Source: Topomyia yanbarensis
Lineage: Eukaryota > Arthropoda > Insecta > Diptera > Culicidae
Assembly (NCBI RefSeq): GCF_030247195.1
Contig: NC_080672.1
Coordinates: forward strand, 370,520,166-370,584,165
Direction of reading: 5' to 3'
DNA: 64,000 bases
The position numbers and the translations under genes are program-made. Positions 32,254-42,090 of the stretch are shown one piece after another. The notes beneath the pieces were generated by a model. The model was not told the DNA's origin. It ran no database searches and worked only from the letters and a program-made list of their open reading frames with translations. Within the stretch, counting starts at the first letter, position 1. The number at the start of each line of letters is the position of its first letter.

Positions 32254-34130
32254 TTACAATAAGTAAAAATTAAAAATAGAATTAAGAATGACTAACTGCC
32301 AGATCTTGTTGACACAGTTTGCTGCTGCGTGTTGAGATCCTTTTCCTTGGCGTTGAAGCCGTTGGGGGTCATTCAGTCTGCCTTCTCTCGCGTTATCGTT
32401 CCCGTCCATGCCATCATCGGTACTGCTTTCTTGCTGTTCACGATCAGAGGTTCTTATTTGTTTTTTTGTTCTTACGGGTCGCTGTTGTAAATCCGTCTTC
32501 ATCGGTATTAGCTTCTTTATGCTAGTTGTTGGTTTGGGAGCGGTTGTCGTTGTACCTGCATTATTGGTTAATTGGATCGTTGTTTTTGGTTTATCTGAAG
32601 GTGGCGGGGCTGTTTGTTAGGCTTGTTGGCTGTAGTAGATGACTTTTGACTAGTTGCTTCGGCGCATGTTTTTCCGTAGTGGGCCGTATGGTTACAAAAT
32701 TGGCATGTTGGGGTCTGCCCGGGATATGTGATTAGCGTTGTTTGCTTATTGGTCACGCCATCCTTCGATAATTTGCATTCGATAGTCATGTAAAAAGGTA
32801 TTGGTTTAGTTACTCGCATCCTCACAATACGAACGCCGTTGGGAATGCCGGTGAAAAAATTTCTCCAGGTGTCATTCGTAATAGATTCTACTTCTCCATA
32901 ATGCGACATGATTCGTTTGATGTAATTTTCCCTAGTTCGCGGGGCCCAATCATGGATACGCACGTCCACCAAGTCTTCAATATTCACAGGGATCTTGATT
33001 CTGGTGCTATTAAATTCGACCTCGTGTTGCATGTTGTTTTTTGCAATGATTTTTTCTGCCTGTGCTAAACTTCTAAACGTAATCAAAACACAGTTTTTAA
33101 CGTGATGCAGCTGAATGTACGTTAGGGTGGGACAAAAATGAGATTCCAGCTCCGAGAAACTTATTAGGTGCTATTTGGGTCCTAGAACAACTGTGCAAAT
33201 TCTTAACTCGATCGGTGAAACTATATTTTTGCGCCCACTGTTTAAAGTTTACATGGGATTTTGTATGGGAAAATTCCAGGAGTTGCCCATTACTTCCTAA
33301 AAATAAAAAGTTATGTGACTTTTATAGGAAATTTAAAAAAGAAACAAAATCTCGAAAACCACGAAACGATCTGATGCTTGAGAAAAAAGTTATTAAGCAG
33401 AAACCGATCAATCGTCAATAAAATATTCATTTTTTCTAGCACCACTGCTGTGGGTTGTCCAATTATACGCAATTTTGTTTTAATCCTCTCTTAATGTGTC
33501 TAAATCGTTTATCCATACTATTTGGCCACTTCACAAGGTTTTGAGGGATAAATTGTGGCTTCTTTTGTACATAATAAGAGAAAGTTAAAAATTTTGTATA
33601 TAATTAGAACGTCGAAAGCAGTGATGCTATGAAAAGTGAAATTTTCATCAATCTTTAGGGCATCAATCAGTTTTTACTTAATAACTTTTTCCACAAGTAT
33701 CCCATCGTTTTGCACTCTTCTAGACTTTGTTTCCTTGACAAATTTCCTATAAAAATCAGACATCTACTTATTTTTAGGAGGTAACGGGCGACTCTTGGAA
33801 GAATTAATTTGCAAAAGACTATTTCCCCATACGAAATCCCATGTAAACTTTAAACAGTGGGCGCAAAAATATAGTTTCACCGATCGAGCTAAAAATTTGC
33901 AGAGTTGTTCTGAGAGCTAAATGGGACCCAAAAAGTTACTCGGAGCCAAATTTTATTTTTTTCATATAACCATGTCCCACTCTAAATGCACGTAACTGCA
34001 GCGAGATTAGGCTACATTTTAATTTTAACTAACTGTTCCACTTCCCGAACTGTAGGTCTAACACGAGTTTTATTAAAGTTCATCGAAATCGTGTTATCCG
34101 TGAAATCACTTTTGATTCATTTGGCAAACT
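32254..34130 (-). pseudogene. LINE ORF1 (gag-like, CCHC) interrupted by a MITE
   Basis: Upstream of the insertion the minus strand reads TRVRPTVREVEQLVKIKM, and after it QLHHVKNCVLITFRSLAQAE; together they fit the N-terminal region of Jockey/Loa-type ORF1 proteins. Further on are VDVRIHDWAP, WRNFFTGIPNGVRIVRMRV and a zinc knuckle CQFCNHTAHYGKTC (near 32676-32720). A frameshift near 32,570 leads into a charged tail that ends at 32254. There is a stop within KIKM-*-PNLAAV. The protein would bind the element RNA. The clade is inferred from similarity; I cannot decide between Jockey and Loa. Confidence 0.75.
33123..33984. mobile_element. Long-TIR non-autonomous element (Mutator-like), 862 bp
   Basis: The first 300 bp and the last 330 bp are inverted copies of each other. 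The left end starts TAGGGTGGGACAAAA and the right end, reversed, TAGAGTGGGACATGG; a longer conserved block around CGATCGGTGAAACTATATTT occurs in both arms. The 9 bases AATGTACGT precede the element (33114-33122) and AATGCACGT follow it (33985-33993), one mismatch. Long TIRs with a 9-bp duplication fit Mutator-like elements. It sits inside a LINE ORF1 and the frame makes sense again when it is removed. There is no coding capacity. Confidence 0.8.
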
Positions 34131-34254
34131 CATTCCACTCCGCAGCCGAGGCAACGATACAAATTGTTTGTGCACTGATATAGAACAAAAGCTGGCTTGA
34201 TTCACTGGTGCCTATAGTCTGCTATAGCGTAGCAATTTTTTTGCTTCTGCTTTG

Positions 34255-35990
34255 TGCGATGTCAGAAGATAGACTGGTTGCGTCCACTTGTTGACGCTTC
34301 TCGACAGCTGGAACCAGAAAACTTGAGTACGTCATCACGTTGGAAGTGGCGGAACGTTGTTTTACAAATCCATGTTGACGTTCGTCGATTATGTTGGAAG
34401 AAGCAGCGTACATCGCATTGTAGATAAACTTTTCCAGAACTTTAGCTAGACAATTCAGCAGCGAGATTCCTCCGTAGATTTCGATATTGTGGATGTTTCC
34501 AGCTTTATGGATGGTAACTATAGCAGCTTCTTTCCATACACTTGGGAGAGCATTTTCCGAGATTGAGAGCTGGAAAATTATACTTACTGGTGCAGAGAGA
34601 GCTCGGGCACAACGTTTTATAAACGCAGGAGGCAAGCAATCCGGACCAGGAACTTTCAACGGATCAACGCTGGACAGAGCGTTGAATACATCGGCATCAT
34701 TTACGTTAGGACAAGGTAGGTTGATAGTATGCGTTGGTAATGTTTCAAGGTACTGTTGCGATGGATAGACAGGAGGGCTGGTAAATACATCTTGGAAGTG
34801 CTCTGCAAATAGATCCGCCGACTCGGCTGCCGACTGTGAATTTTTGTTTCGAAGATTGACATTTTCTGGTATACCCCCGGAACGTTTTCTGGTATTTATA
34901 AACGTCCAGAATGTCGAGGAATTGTTACGAAGGCTGCGTTGGACTTGGTTCAGATAGTCACCAAATGCACTGTTCCGGGCTGTTTCGTATTACAGTTTCA
35001 TTTGACGAAGAATAGTTTTGTTTTCGTCGGTCCTACGATGTAAGTATCGCTTTCGTAGTTTCCTGAGTACGTTGCGTAGGCGACCAAGCTCGGGGTTCCA
35101 CAACGGAAACTTATAATCTGCTTTTCTGCTGATATGTTTTTTTAGGAACATTACGGTGAAGAATCTCATATATTGCCTCGTAGAACGCCGTAACTACCTG
35201 ATCTAAATCGTTTCCATCCAGCATATCACGCCAATTGATTGCACCAATGGCCATAGAGACTTCATCAAAATTGCATCGAGTACAGTCAAAGTTGAGATCG
35301 TCGTTGATTGTATCAAAAGCGTCACTACCATGAGAATGCGTATCAAATCTTAAAACGAAGGATTTATGGTGACGGTCTACCTGCAGTATAGATGTCGGAG
35401 ACTCAGTCAGTTCGAACACGTCCGTGTCGTTGACGAAGGCAAAATCAAAGGTTCCGTCCACTCACGTTGCCAAGAGCGAAGATTTTATACAAACCACCAG
35501 CGACCAGCGTTTCTGTGATAGCCACCTCTTGTTACGATGTTGCATTTTCAGGAATGTAGCACTTGAGGTCGTCATCGAAGATCCACCGAAGATGAGGGAG
35601 ATTGTAATCGCCTACAACAAGTACATTGTCTTGTCGGTTGGTCTTCTCGAGAATATTCTGAATCGCAGAGGAGTGAAAGTTATACATGTCAAGATCGCTG
35701 TTCGGTCTCAGATAAATGCAGCGAACATATAAAGATCGGCCTGGTAGTGAAACACGTACGACAACTTGTTCCAAATGTACACATCCAGGTAACTTTAGTA
35801 CTCCGCGGCCTAGATGACCGGTAGAAGAGTGGCGATCGCATCGGTAGATTGCGTAGTTCGTCGATAGCTCACCGTTTAATATGTCATCACGTAGCCAGGT
35901 TCCGGTGAGAACAATAATATCGTAGTCGCAGGAGGTGAGGGCAAGCAAGAAGGCCTGTGTTTTAGTTCTCATGCCGCGAATGTTCTGGTA
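34255..35990 (-). pseudogene. Jockey-type ORF2, endonuclease and partial reverse transcriptase
   Basis: The frame begins with YQNIRGMRTKTQAF, a typical Jockey endonuclease start, and continues with DIIVLTGTWLRDDI (the active-site Glu of ETWL is Gly), GRGVL and VVGDYNLPHLRW. A linker follows (WRDMLDGNDLDQVVTAFYEA; SSTFWTFINTRKRSGG). The reverse transcriptase part shows KVPGPDCLPPAFIKRCA, WKEAAIVTIHKAGNI, GISLLNCLAKVLEKFIYN, HGFVKQRSATSN and EKRQQVDA, and then ends before the first catalytic motif. Several frameshifts and stops (near 35,532, 35,461 and 34,990) make it inactive. Confidence 0.8.
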
Positions 35991-35994
35991 GTGT

Positions 35995-36290
35995 TATGCA
36001 CAAATGCATGTGTTTCCGTCATATGCTTGGAAAGATTCGAGAAGTCGATTCTGAACGAGCTTTCGCGGTACTTGATGGTCGACATTGTTGTGTGCGTATA
36101 ATATGCCAACAAAGTAGTGTCGTCAGATAAGTAGAGAATAGGCCTTTCGACCCGCATTCTCGCCTAAAGAACGTCGTCATGAATGTACAGGAAGAAGTTT
36201 GGCCAAACATCAAGTGTAACGGATTTTACTTCTCCATATTTCGGTATGTATTTTGCTATTGGTTCACGCTATGATAGGTCATTTAGCATA
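35995..36290 (-). pseudogene. LINE ORF1 remnant upstream of the Jockey-type ORF2
   Basis: The minus strand reads PIAKYIPKYGEVKSVTLDVW, then MRVERPILYLSDDTT and HAFVHNTT, resembling the middle of Jockey/Loa ORF1 proteins (compare VDVRIHDW to RMRV in the ORF1 at 32-34 kb). It has at least one stop and is placed as expected just before ORF2. Only about 95 codons remain. Confidence 0.6.
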
Positions 36291-36295
36291 ACTAA

Positions 36296-36778
36296 CCTTT
36301 ATACTGTCATTTAGGAATTAGGATTCCCGTGTACATAAAAAAAACCATGGGAATAAGCAAATATTCCACCTGTCCGCTTTTACGGTAGCGCTTTGCTCGA
36401 CTCTAGCAGAATAATTTGCTCCGTTCCATATACAGTGTCAGAATAATGCATTTTCTTCTGTTGACTAGCCAATTATTTTGCTGACAAAAACGGCCCATAT
36501 AGAGCCCGAATGCCGAAAACGTTTTTAAAACACTAAAGGGTTGAGTACAAGTCACGACCATGACGATATTAAAAATGCGACCATTTTTACGAGCCAGCCA
36601 TATTATCCCTGGATACATCTCAAGCCATCAGGACCATGGAATTTTTAAATAATAAAATAATTTAATAATAAAATGCATGATGTTTAGAAACAGCACCTCA
36701 CATCTATCTTTCAATACGTTATCAAGTTTCCAGTGCATATCGTCGCTGTTGTGCTATCGTATGACAAAACGCCATTTT
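36296..36778. other. Unassigned, with the left half of an interrupted repeat
   Basis: Mostly featureless. The last part, ending in GACAAAACGCCATTTT, seems to continue at 36984 with CCATTTTGGGCTAAACTGAG after the retroposed insertion. Confidence 0.4.
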
Positions 36779-36983
36779 TATTTATTTATTTATTTATTTA
36801 TTTATATACAGGTCTTCGACTATTAATCGCACAGACTGGCTTATCAACTAATCCTAATACTAAAAGTACATCTTGCAACATTAAAATCGAAAAAACATGA
36901 AACTTGATTAAACACACGACAACATACATTTAACGGGTTGTTTCGTCCGAATTGCGTACGGCACAACGGTAAACGGAAAAAGT
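36779..36983 (-). mobile_element. Short retroposed fragment with A-rich tail
   Basis: Read on the minus strand, a segment of about 205 bp ends in (AAATA)n-type sequence (plus strand TTTATTTATTTA). It is flanked by CCATTTT on both sides (36772-36778 and 36984-36990), the expected trace of target-primed insertion. It encodes nothing and is either a SINE or the 3' end of a LINE. Confidence 0.55.
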
Positions 36984-36990
36984 CCATTTT

Positions 36991-37439
36991 GGGCTAAACT
37001 GAGTTAGATATGCCATGTTACTTGTTAAAGAAACTCTACAAAGTGGCGTTTTCTGAATTTTGACATTCTGCTTGGTTACTGGAGATATACATGTATATAT
37101 ATGATGTAGCGAGAAACGTGCTGAAATTTTTTTTAATTTTTTGCTTCAAATGACTGTGTCTGGGGATTGGCTCAAATTATTGTGATACATAAAATGTTTT
37201 TATCTGTAAAACTATCTGAGAAACACAATGGCATAATCATTTAGCTTAGCTAAGGTTAGGTAGACTGCCCTTAGTTGCACTTCCTGATTGACCAAGTGAG
37301 TGAAAATGCACAATGAACCAAAAGAATAATGCTTGGGAGGAGTCTCACTGTGTATGTTTCAATGACTCAACATTATCATAAAATGGTCAATAATGACGCC
37401 GGCCACGTCCAATTCTGTTCTACCGGGGAAGGAAAGGAA
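36991..37439. other. Unassigned stretch
   Basis: The first part (GGGCTAAACTGAGTTAGA onwards) is the right half of the repeat interrupted at 36779. The remainder shows nothing recognisable. Confidence 0.4.
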
Positions 37440-37890
37440 TGTTAATTCGATACCAGCAGTTGATAGAGACCGAGACTACCTCTGCATCTCCACGAGCATC
37501 ACCTCACCTAAGCCACTTGGAGATTCAATCATCGGAAAATACCCTTGAAACCCTGCCAACTGCCCAGTTCGTAGATTTGGGATTACGAAATGTGACGATA
37601 TCCAGCAATTCGGTACCTCCTCCTGAGCTGTGCCAAATTATATGGTGGGCATTTCCATCACCGCCGATTATGAGGGGAATCGCATTTCTGCCACAGCATG
37701 ATACAACTCTTTTGAAATCATCAGAAGGTGATAATTCATTATGCGGTAAATATGCCGAACAATAGGCGTATTTCTTGCTTATGTTATCAACAGTCATATT
37801 CACCGTGACAGTACAAATATCGCGAGTTGTGAGGTCGGATATAAGACATGCGTCAATAGCACTCCCGAATAGAATGGTGTCATACAATAA
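37440..37890 (-). pseudogene. LINE endonuclease-domain fragment
   Basis: On the minus strand, YCSAYLPHNELSPSDDFKRV is followed by CGRNAIPLIIGGDGNAHHII, the core of an APE-type endonuclease (the GDxNAHH block carries the active-site Asp and Asn), then TFRNPKSTNWAV after a deletion. Most of the domain and the whole reverse transcriptase are missing. The family is not the one at 34-36 kb; it resembles LINEs of the Loa/I group. Confidence 0.7.
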
Positions 37891-38258
37891 CGTTACTAGA
37901 AATCATTTTTGTTATTATTAAGAACTTTTCATTGATTATTACCGCTATCGCAGAAACCTGCCATAAACGAATGATACCGCTAATCGTAAGTATGATAGGA
38001 TTTATCATGTTCGGAGTTCTGACGATACAGTGAAGATGTCGTTAAGTATCATTACCATTCAAAAATGTATTTTTTCTCGAGCATATTTTTCGAACAATGA
38101 TTCAAGGAATCGTTAGTTTATCATTATATTTTTGTACAATGATTGAGTCTATAATAAAATGCAGGTTAATGAAACGGTTCGCAGTTCGATTCGTCTGTTT
38201 AAACCATTCAGTGGCGACAATCGACAATCGGAATCATCCCTTGTTTACAATCGCTAAT
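37891..38258. other. Unassigned AT-rich stretch
   Basis: Nothing recognisable. It leads into a foldback repeat and may include its outer, more diverged arm. Confidence 0.4.
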
Positions 38259-38514
38259 ACATTCCAAAAAAATAGATTAACCAATAACCATTTCTGGTAT
38301 CATTCAGCTAGGGTTTTAAAGATAAATACGAAGCATTATCAATATAATTGGAGTGTACAAATAAATCTGTTTTATCGATATTGTCGAATTCTGAGTCAAT
38401 AAAGCAGGTTTTTATACACACTCAAATTATATTGATCAAGCTTCGTATTTATCTTTAAAACCACAACTGAATCATACCAAAAATGGTTATTGTTTAATCA
38501 ATTTTTTACAATGT
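38259..38514. repeat. Foldback repeat with 98-bp arms
   Basis: The segment at 38259-38357 returns inverted at 38417-38514, with about 85 percent matching by eye. Shared blocks include GGTTTTAAAGATAAATACGA and CAATAACCATTT. The loop is about 60 bp. It is probably a MITE; outer ends and target duplication are not defined. Confidence 0.75.
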
Positions 38515-40458
38515 ATGTTTCCTTGAAAGGAAGAGATATGTAGAACTTTACAAATGTCATATGCAGTTGTGTGACACTTACTCATAAAAGAATAATTTCC
38601 ATTCTAGCGATTTACAGGATGCGTTTGATTTTATTGAACATCGTCTACTAGAGAAGAAGTGAAGATGCCATTGTGGTACTGCCGCTTTATTCAATTGAAC
38701 TATTGCCGCGATCTAGTCAAACACATTTTTTATTGATCTAAGATCGTCCAGATTTTGGAAACGAAATAATTCGATATGATGTTAGCGAACATCGTGTTTA
38801 CGTCAAAATGTCAAAGCAGGAGAAACTAACCTAGTCGAGGTTAGCCGAAACTTAACGAAGGGAGATGCGAGTAGACCGAGTAGACTATCGTGTGATACAG
38901 TCGACCTCTGTTTGAGGAAACTGGAACTGCGTGCTTTTCTTCTAATACAGTAGTAGCTAGATTTAAAACTTGTACGTTGGAACATTCGTTTTTCTGCCTT
39001 CATTACAATTAGATCGGCTACTATCAAACATATTCGGTGTTCTTTGTAATTACGTGTTAAGTGTAGTAAAGTTAATCTAGATAGTCAATAAATCGTCTTG
39101 TGTTGAATAAAGCTATTTTAATGTGAAGTACTTGTCTCGAAGGCTTTATTCGTATGATGCGTATCCGTTGAAACCACCAGCGAACAATATTGAGTAATCG
39201 ATCGTTGCTGCGAAATTTAAGGTGAAGGGAAAGCTAAATCACCCGTTAGGATACCAAGAGGACCGCCACGAAAAATCTAACGGTAGGATCCTACTGGGAC
39301 ACTAGTTTCGCAAAGGGACACAACACATCGAATTAAAATATTTTTGTTCCGACTATTTTCAAATATGTTCACTTTTTTAAACAACGCCTCTAAAACAAAT
39401 TTGTATTTTCAAAGCATACTAACATGAAGTCCACTTCGAACGCAAAAATATCAGTTTAGGTATTGCTGCATAGCAAAAGGTCTTTACAACCAAAGATTCC
39501 TTACACAAAATATTAGTGTTTGATAAATCGTTTATTGAATTTTTAATATATCTACTCGAAATGCAGGTTTTTGAGTATGATATAAGCTCTAGTTTTCCTA
39601 CACTACATCCTTTTAATACCTTTACTAAAAAAATTAAATAAAAAAATATTATGGTGTCTTACATGTTCTTTAAGCAAATTATATCTTAAATTTTTTGCTA
39701 GTTTATATTACACAAAAATATTGTATAAACTTCAATTCGTCAGTTACACAAATAAACAAAAAGATACGTTGTAATAGTATAAAAAGTTTGTATGCAGTTA
39801 CAGCAGCAAACATTATTTTTTGTATATTATTCATTATAAAATATTTATTATGAGTTTCATAAGAATATTACTAATATACTGATGGTATAATAACAAAATA
39901 TTCTGATGCGGTAATCTAAAATAAATCTAAAATCTAAAATCGCACTGCCAATTATAAACGATTATTCGTCCGTCACAACGGTAAACGTAACTATAACACA
40001 TATAATCCATTAATAGTTATTGATAATTTTTCTGTTCTATTTTTCAAGTCGTCATATTAAATAATACTTATAAAATGAATGATAATTATATACTGTATAA
40101 GTAACTAATGATAAATAAATTATAAAATATCTTACATTTACCATTCAGATCATCATTACTTTAACTTTTAGAATCTACAAACTGTTTTGTAAGATACTTC
40201 TACATTTTTTGAATCATTGTATAGTAAATGAATTATATGATTTATGATAATTATAACGGGAATAGAAAGCGTATAATTTGACCTATACACTGTAAGATTT
40301 ATTTATATTCTGGCTATTTGCAAGTGCACATGCACGAGGTATTTCACGTGGGTTTGTCACGCTATTTTTGTTGAAAGCTACGAAAACGGGGTTAAGTAGC
40401 TTTCCGGCGCAGAAGTTTCTTTTGTTGAAATACATAGCACACAGTCACCATGAAAACA
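38515..40458. other. Unassigned, very AT-rich
   Basis: The part at about 38,800-39,310 is less AT-rich, has two AATAAA-type signals (39087-39110) and could be a solo LTR, but I could not find matching ends or a target duplication. From 39,350 to 40,440 the sequence is extremely AT-rich with no features. Confidence 0.4.
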
Positions 40459-40611
40459 AATAGTAGTATTTCGACTACGACGAATAGTATTCTTCAGATT
40501 TCTTATCATATTATTCATATCAGTTAGACTGATCTTCACTGTTCATATCAATTAGATTGATATGAAAACTGAAGAAGGCTATCCGTCGTAATTCAAACAC
40601 TAGTATTTATT
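40459..40611. repeat. Small foldback repeat with inner palindrome
   Basis: Arms at about 40459-40502 and 40568-40611 are inverted copies (shared TACGACG, ATAG, TTCTTCAG blocks). Between them, TTCATATCAAT and ATTGATATGAA pair exactly around TAG at 40542-40566. Probably a MITE about 155 bp long. Confidence 0.65.
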
Positions 40612-41580
40612 TAGATGGTGCATTTCATTATTATTATTATTATTATTAAGGTTGAATTACATGGAAAATATTTGAAATCAGTACTCTGTTCCAGGTTCAA
40701 GATAAAATTAGACCAAGACAAAACAATATCACTAATGAACTGCCTACCAATATATTACCAATTTTCCGCAAGGTTCATTAATACAGCCCACCCATCAACA
40801 AAACACCAATCACACTCCGAAAAAAACAACTTCACGCCAGCAAAAATCGATTACACCTAATAAAGTTCCACTTATCTTCAAATTTCAAGTTTATTAAAGC
40901 TTCATTCACAACCACCGTAGAGCCCAATTTTATTTCAATGCACTGCACTCTTCCAACCAATGTCGATTGCCCTGGGGAAAATCAATTTTACATGGAAAAT
41001 TTACGTGACCAAATTTAAAGTGTCTCTTATCACGGTCGCTCCTCATGTCTCGTGACCTATGCTCCGAAAATGAGCACACCAAAAATGCGTGGAAAATCAC
41101 ACGCTCCGGGCCGGGTGACCGGAGGAATCGATTGTCACGGATACCACCGTGTGTCGGCGGCAGGAGGACAATACCCATTCTACTATGAACCTCCGAATTG
41201 AAGGTTCGACCTGTTTCGACTGATCAGCAGAAGATATTGTTGTGAACCTACTATGTACATCGAGGGGAAGGGAAGCTTTCAAATTGTGGATAATTAAGCG
41301 TGACTTCACCCTTATCAAAAGATTGAAACTGTAACAAGAGATTTTTTTCTTTGGTTTTGAACAGGATGACGTTAATAAGCGTGAGGCCATGTGCAGATTG
41401 CTTTTTTGTCGTTTTCTTTTGGTGACAAAAATGGATGGAATTTATGCTGCTGGCTTTGTTGCTCCGTTTTGGGTTTTCTTGCCGCTACAGCGGATGTCTA
41501 GCAGTGATGCCATATGCCGTGTGACTGAACGTCGTGGTAGATTTAAAGCTGAATTAACGGAATCTGATGCGTTATCTTAA
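40612..41580. other. Unassigned stretch
   Basis: A short (ATT)n run lies at 40629-40650. Open frames at 40930-41580 on both strands have no known motifs. Confidence 0.4.
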
Positions 41581-42090
41581 CCCATTTATGCCCATGTTGT
41601 TTGTGGACAACAACATTTTTAAACAGCTATAACTTTTGATTAAGGCAAAATTTGCTCACAAAAACAAGTAAGGCTAATAAATGTGACAATTACCTTTAAT
41701 TTGAGTATTATTAGTTTCAAGGACCAGCTCTAGAACTAAAGTTATTGCAATTAGTCTGATTAGTCTGATGGAGCAGTGCTGCCAGGACCAGTTTACGTTG
41801 ACGACGGAAAATGAATTTTTCATATATCTTCGTTATGTTGCAATATTACTGAAAATTGATAAAACTTATCAATTTAGACTCTCTTTGGCTACATTTTCCA
41901 CGCAATTGGACTATTATAAATATTCTTCGAGAATTGTATTGAGCATTGGAAGGTAAAAATTGAGCAGCTTCCAGCACTGCGAGGGAAGCACCTATCTTTA
42001 TGAAAAAAAAGCTTTTCGTGTTTCTTGACCTTACCGTTTTCGAAGAAAAATAGTTTTGAAACCCTACATGCACGAGAAAAATTTTCTAAC
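41581..42090. repeat. Probable dispersed repeat, copy 1
   Basis: The part at about 41950-42085 (ATTGAGCAGCTTC, GAGTTTCTT-like, TTTGAAACC blocks) has a diverged partner at 52650-52785. The start, CCCATTTATGCCCATGTTGT, and the phrase ACAGCTATAACTTTTGAT look like an old repeat rather than a gene. Boundaries are uncertain. Confidence 0.45.

Larger units (their letters stand above)
32181..34200 (-). mobile_element. ORF1-only non-LTR retrotransposon with poly(A) tail
   Basis: On the minus strand an ORF1 gag-like frame is followed by about 70 bp of 3' UTR and a poly(A) tail that is inserted into the dispersed repeat (poly-T from 32181). No endonuclease or reverse transcriptase lies between ORF1 and the tail, so the unit is ORF1 plus 3' end only. 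An 862-bp long-TIR element splits it. The 5' edge near 34,200 is uncertain, because a Jockey-type ORF2 remnant on the same strand begins just beyond it. Confidence 0.6.
34230..36295 (-). mobile_element. Jockey-type LINE remnant, 3'-truncated
   Basis: The minus strand carries an ORF1 remnant and then an ORF2 with endonuclease and the first half of reverse transcriptase. The coding match stops near 34,250, right before the first catalytic Asp of the polymerase. Missing the 3' half is unusual for LINE insertions, which normally lose the 5' end, so a later deletion or rearrangement joined it to the ORF1-only unit downstream. Confidence 0.75.

Noticed and set aside
38800..39310. Solo LTR of a retrotransposon
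   Set aside because: The segment has polyadenylation-like signals and a different composition, but I found no TG...CA type ends, no target duplication and no second copy in the window.
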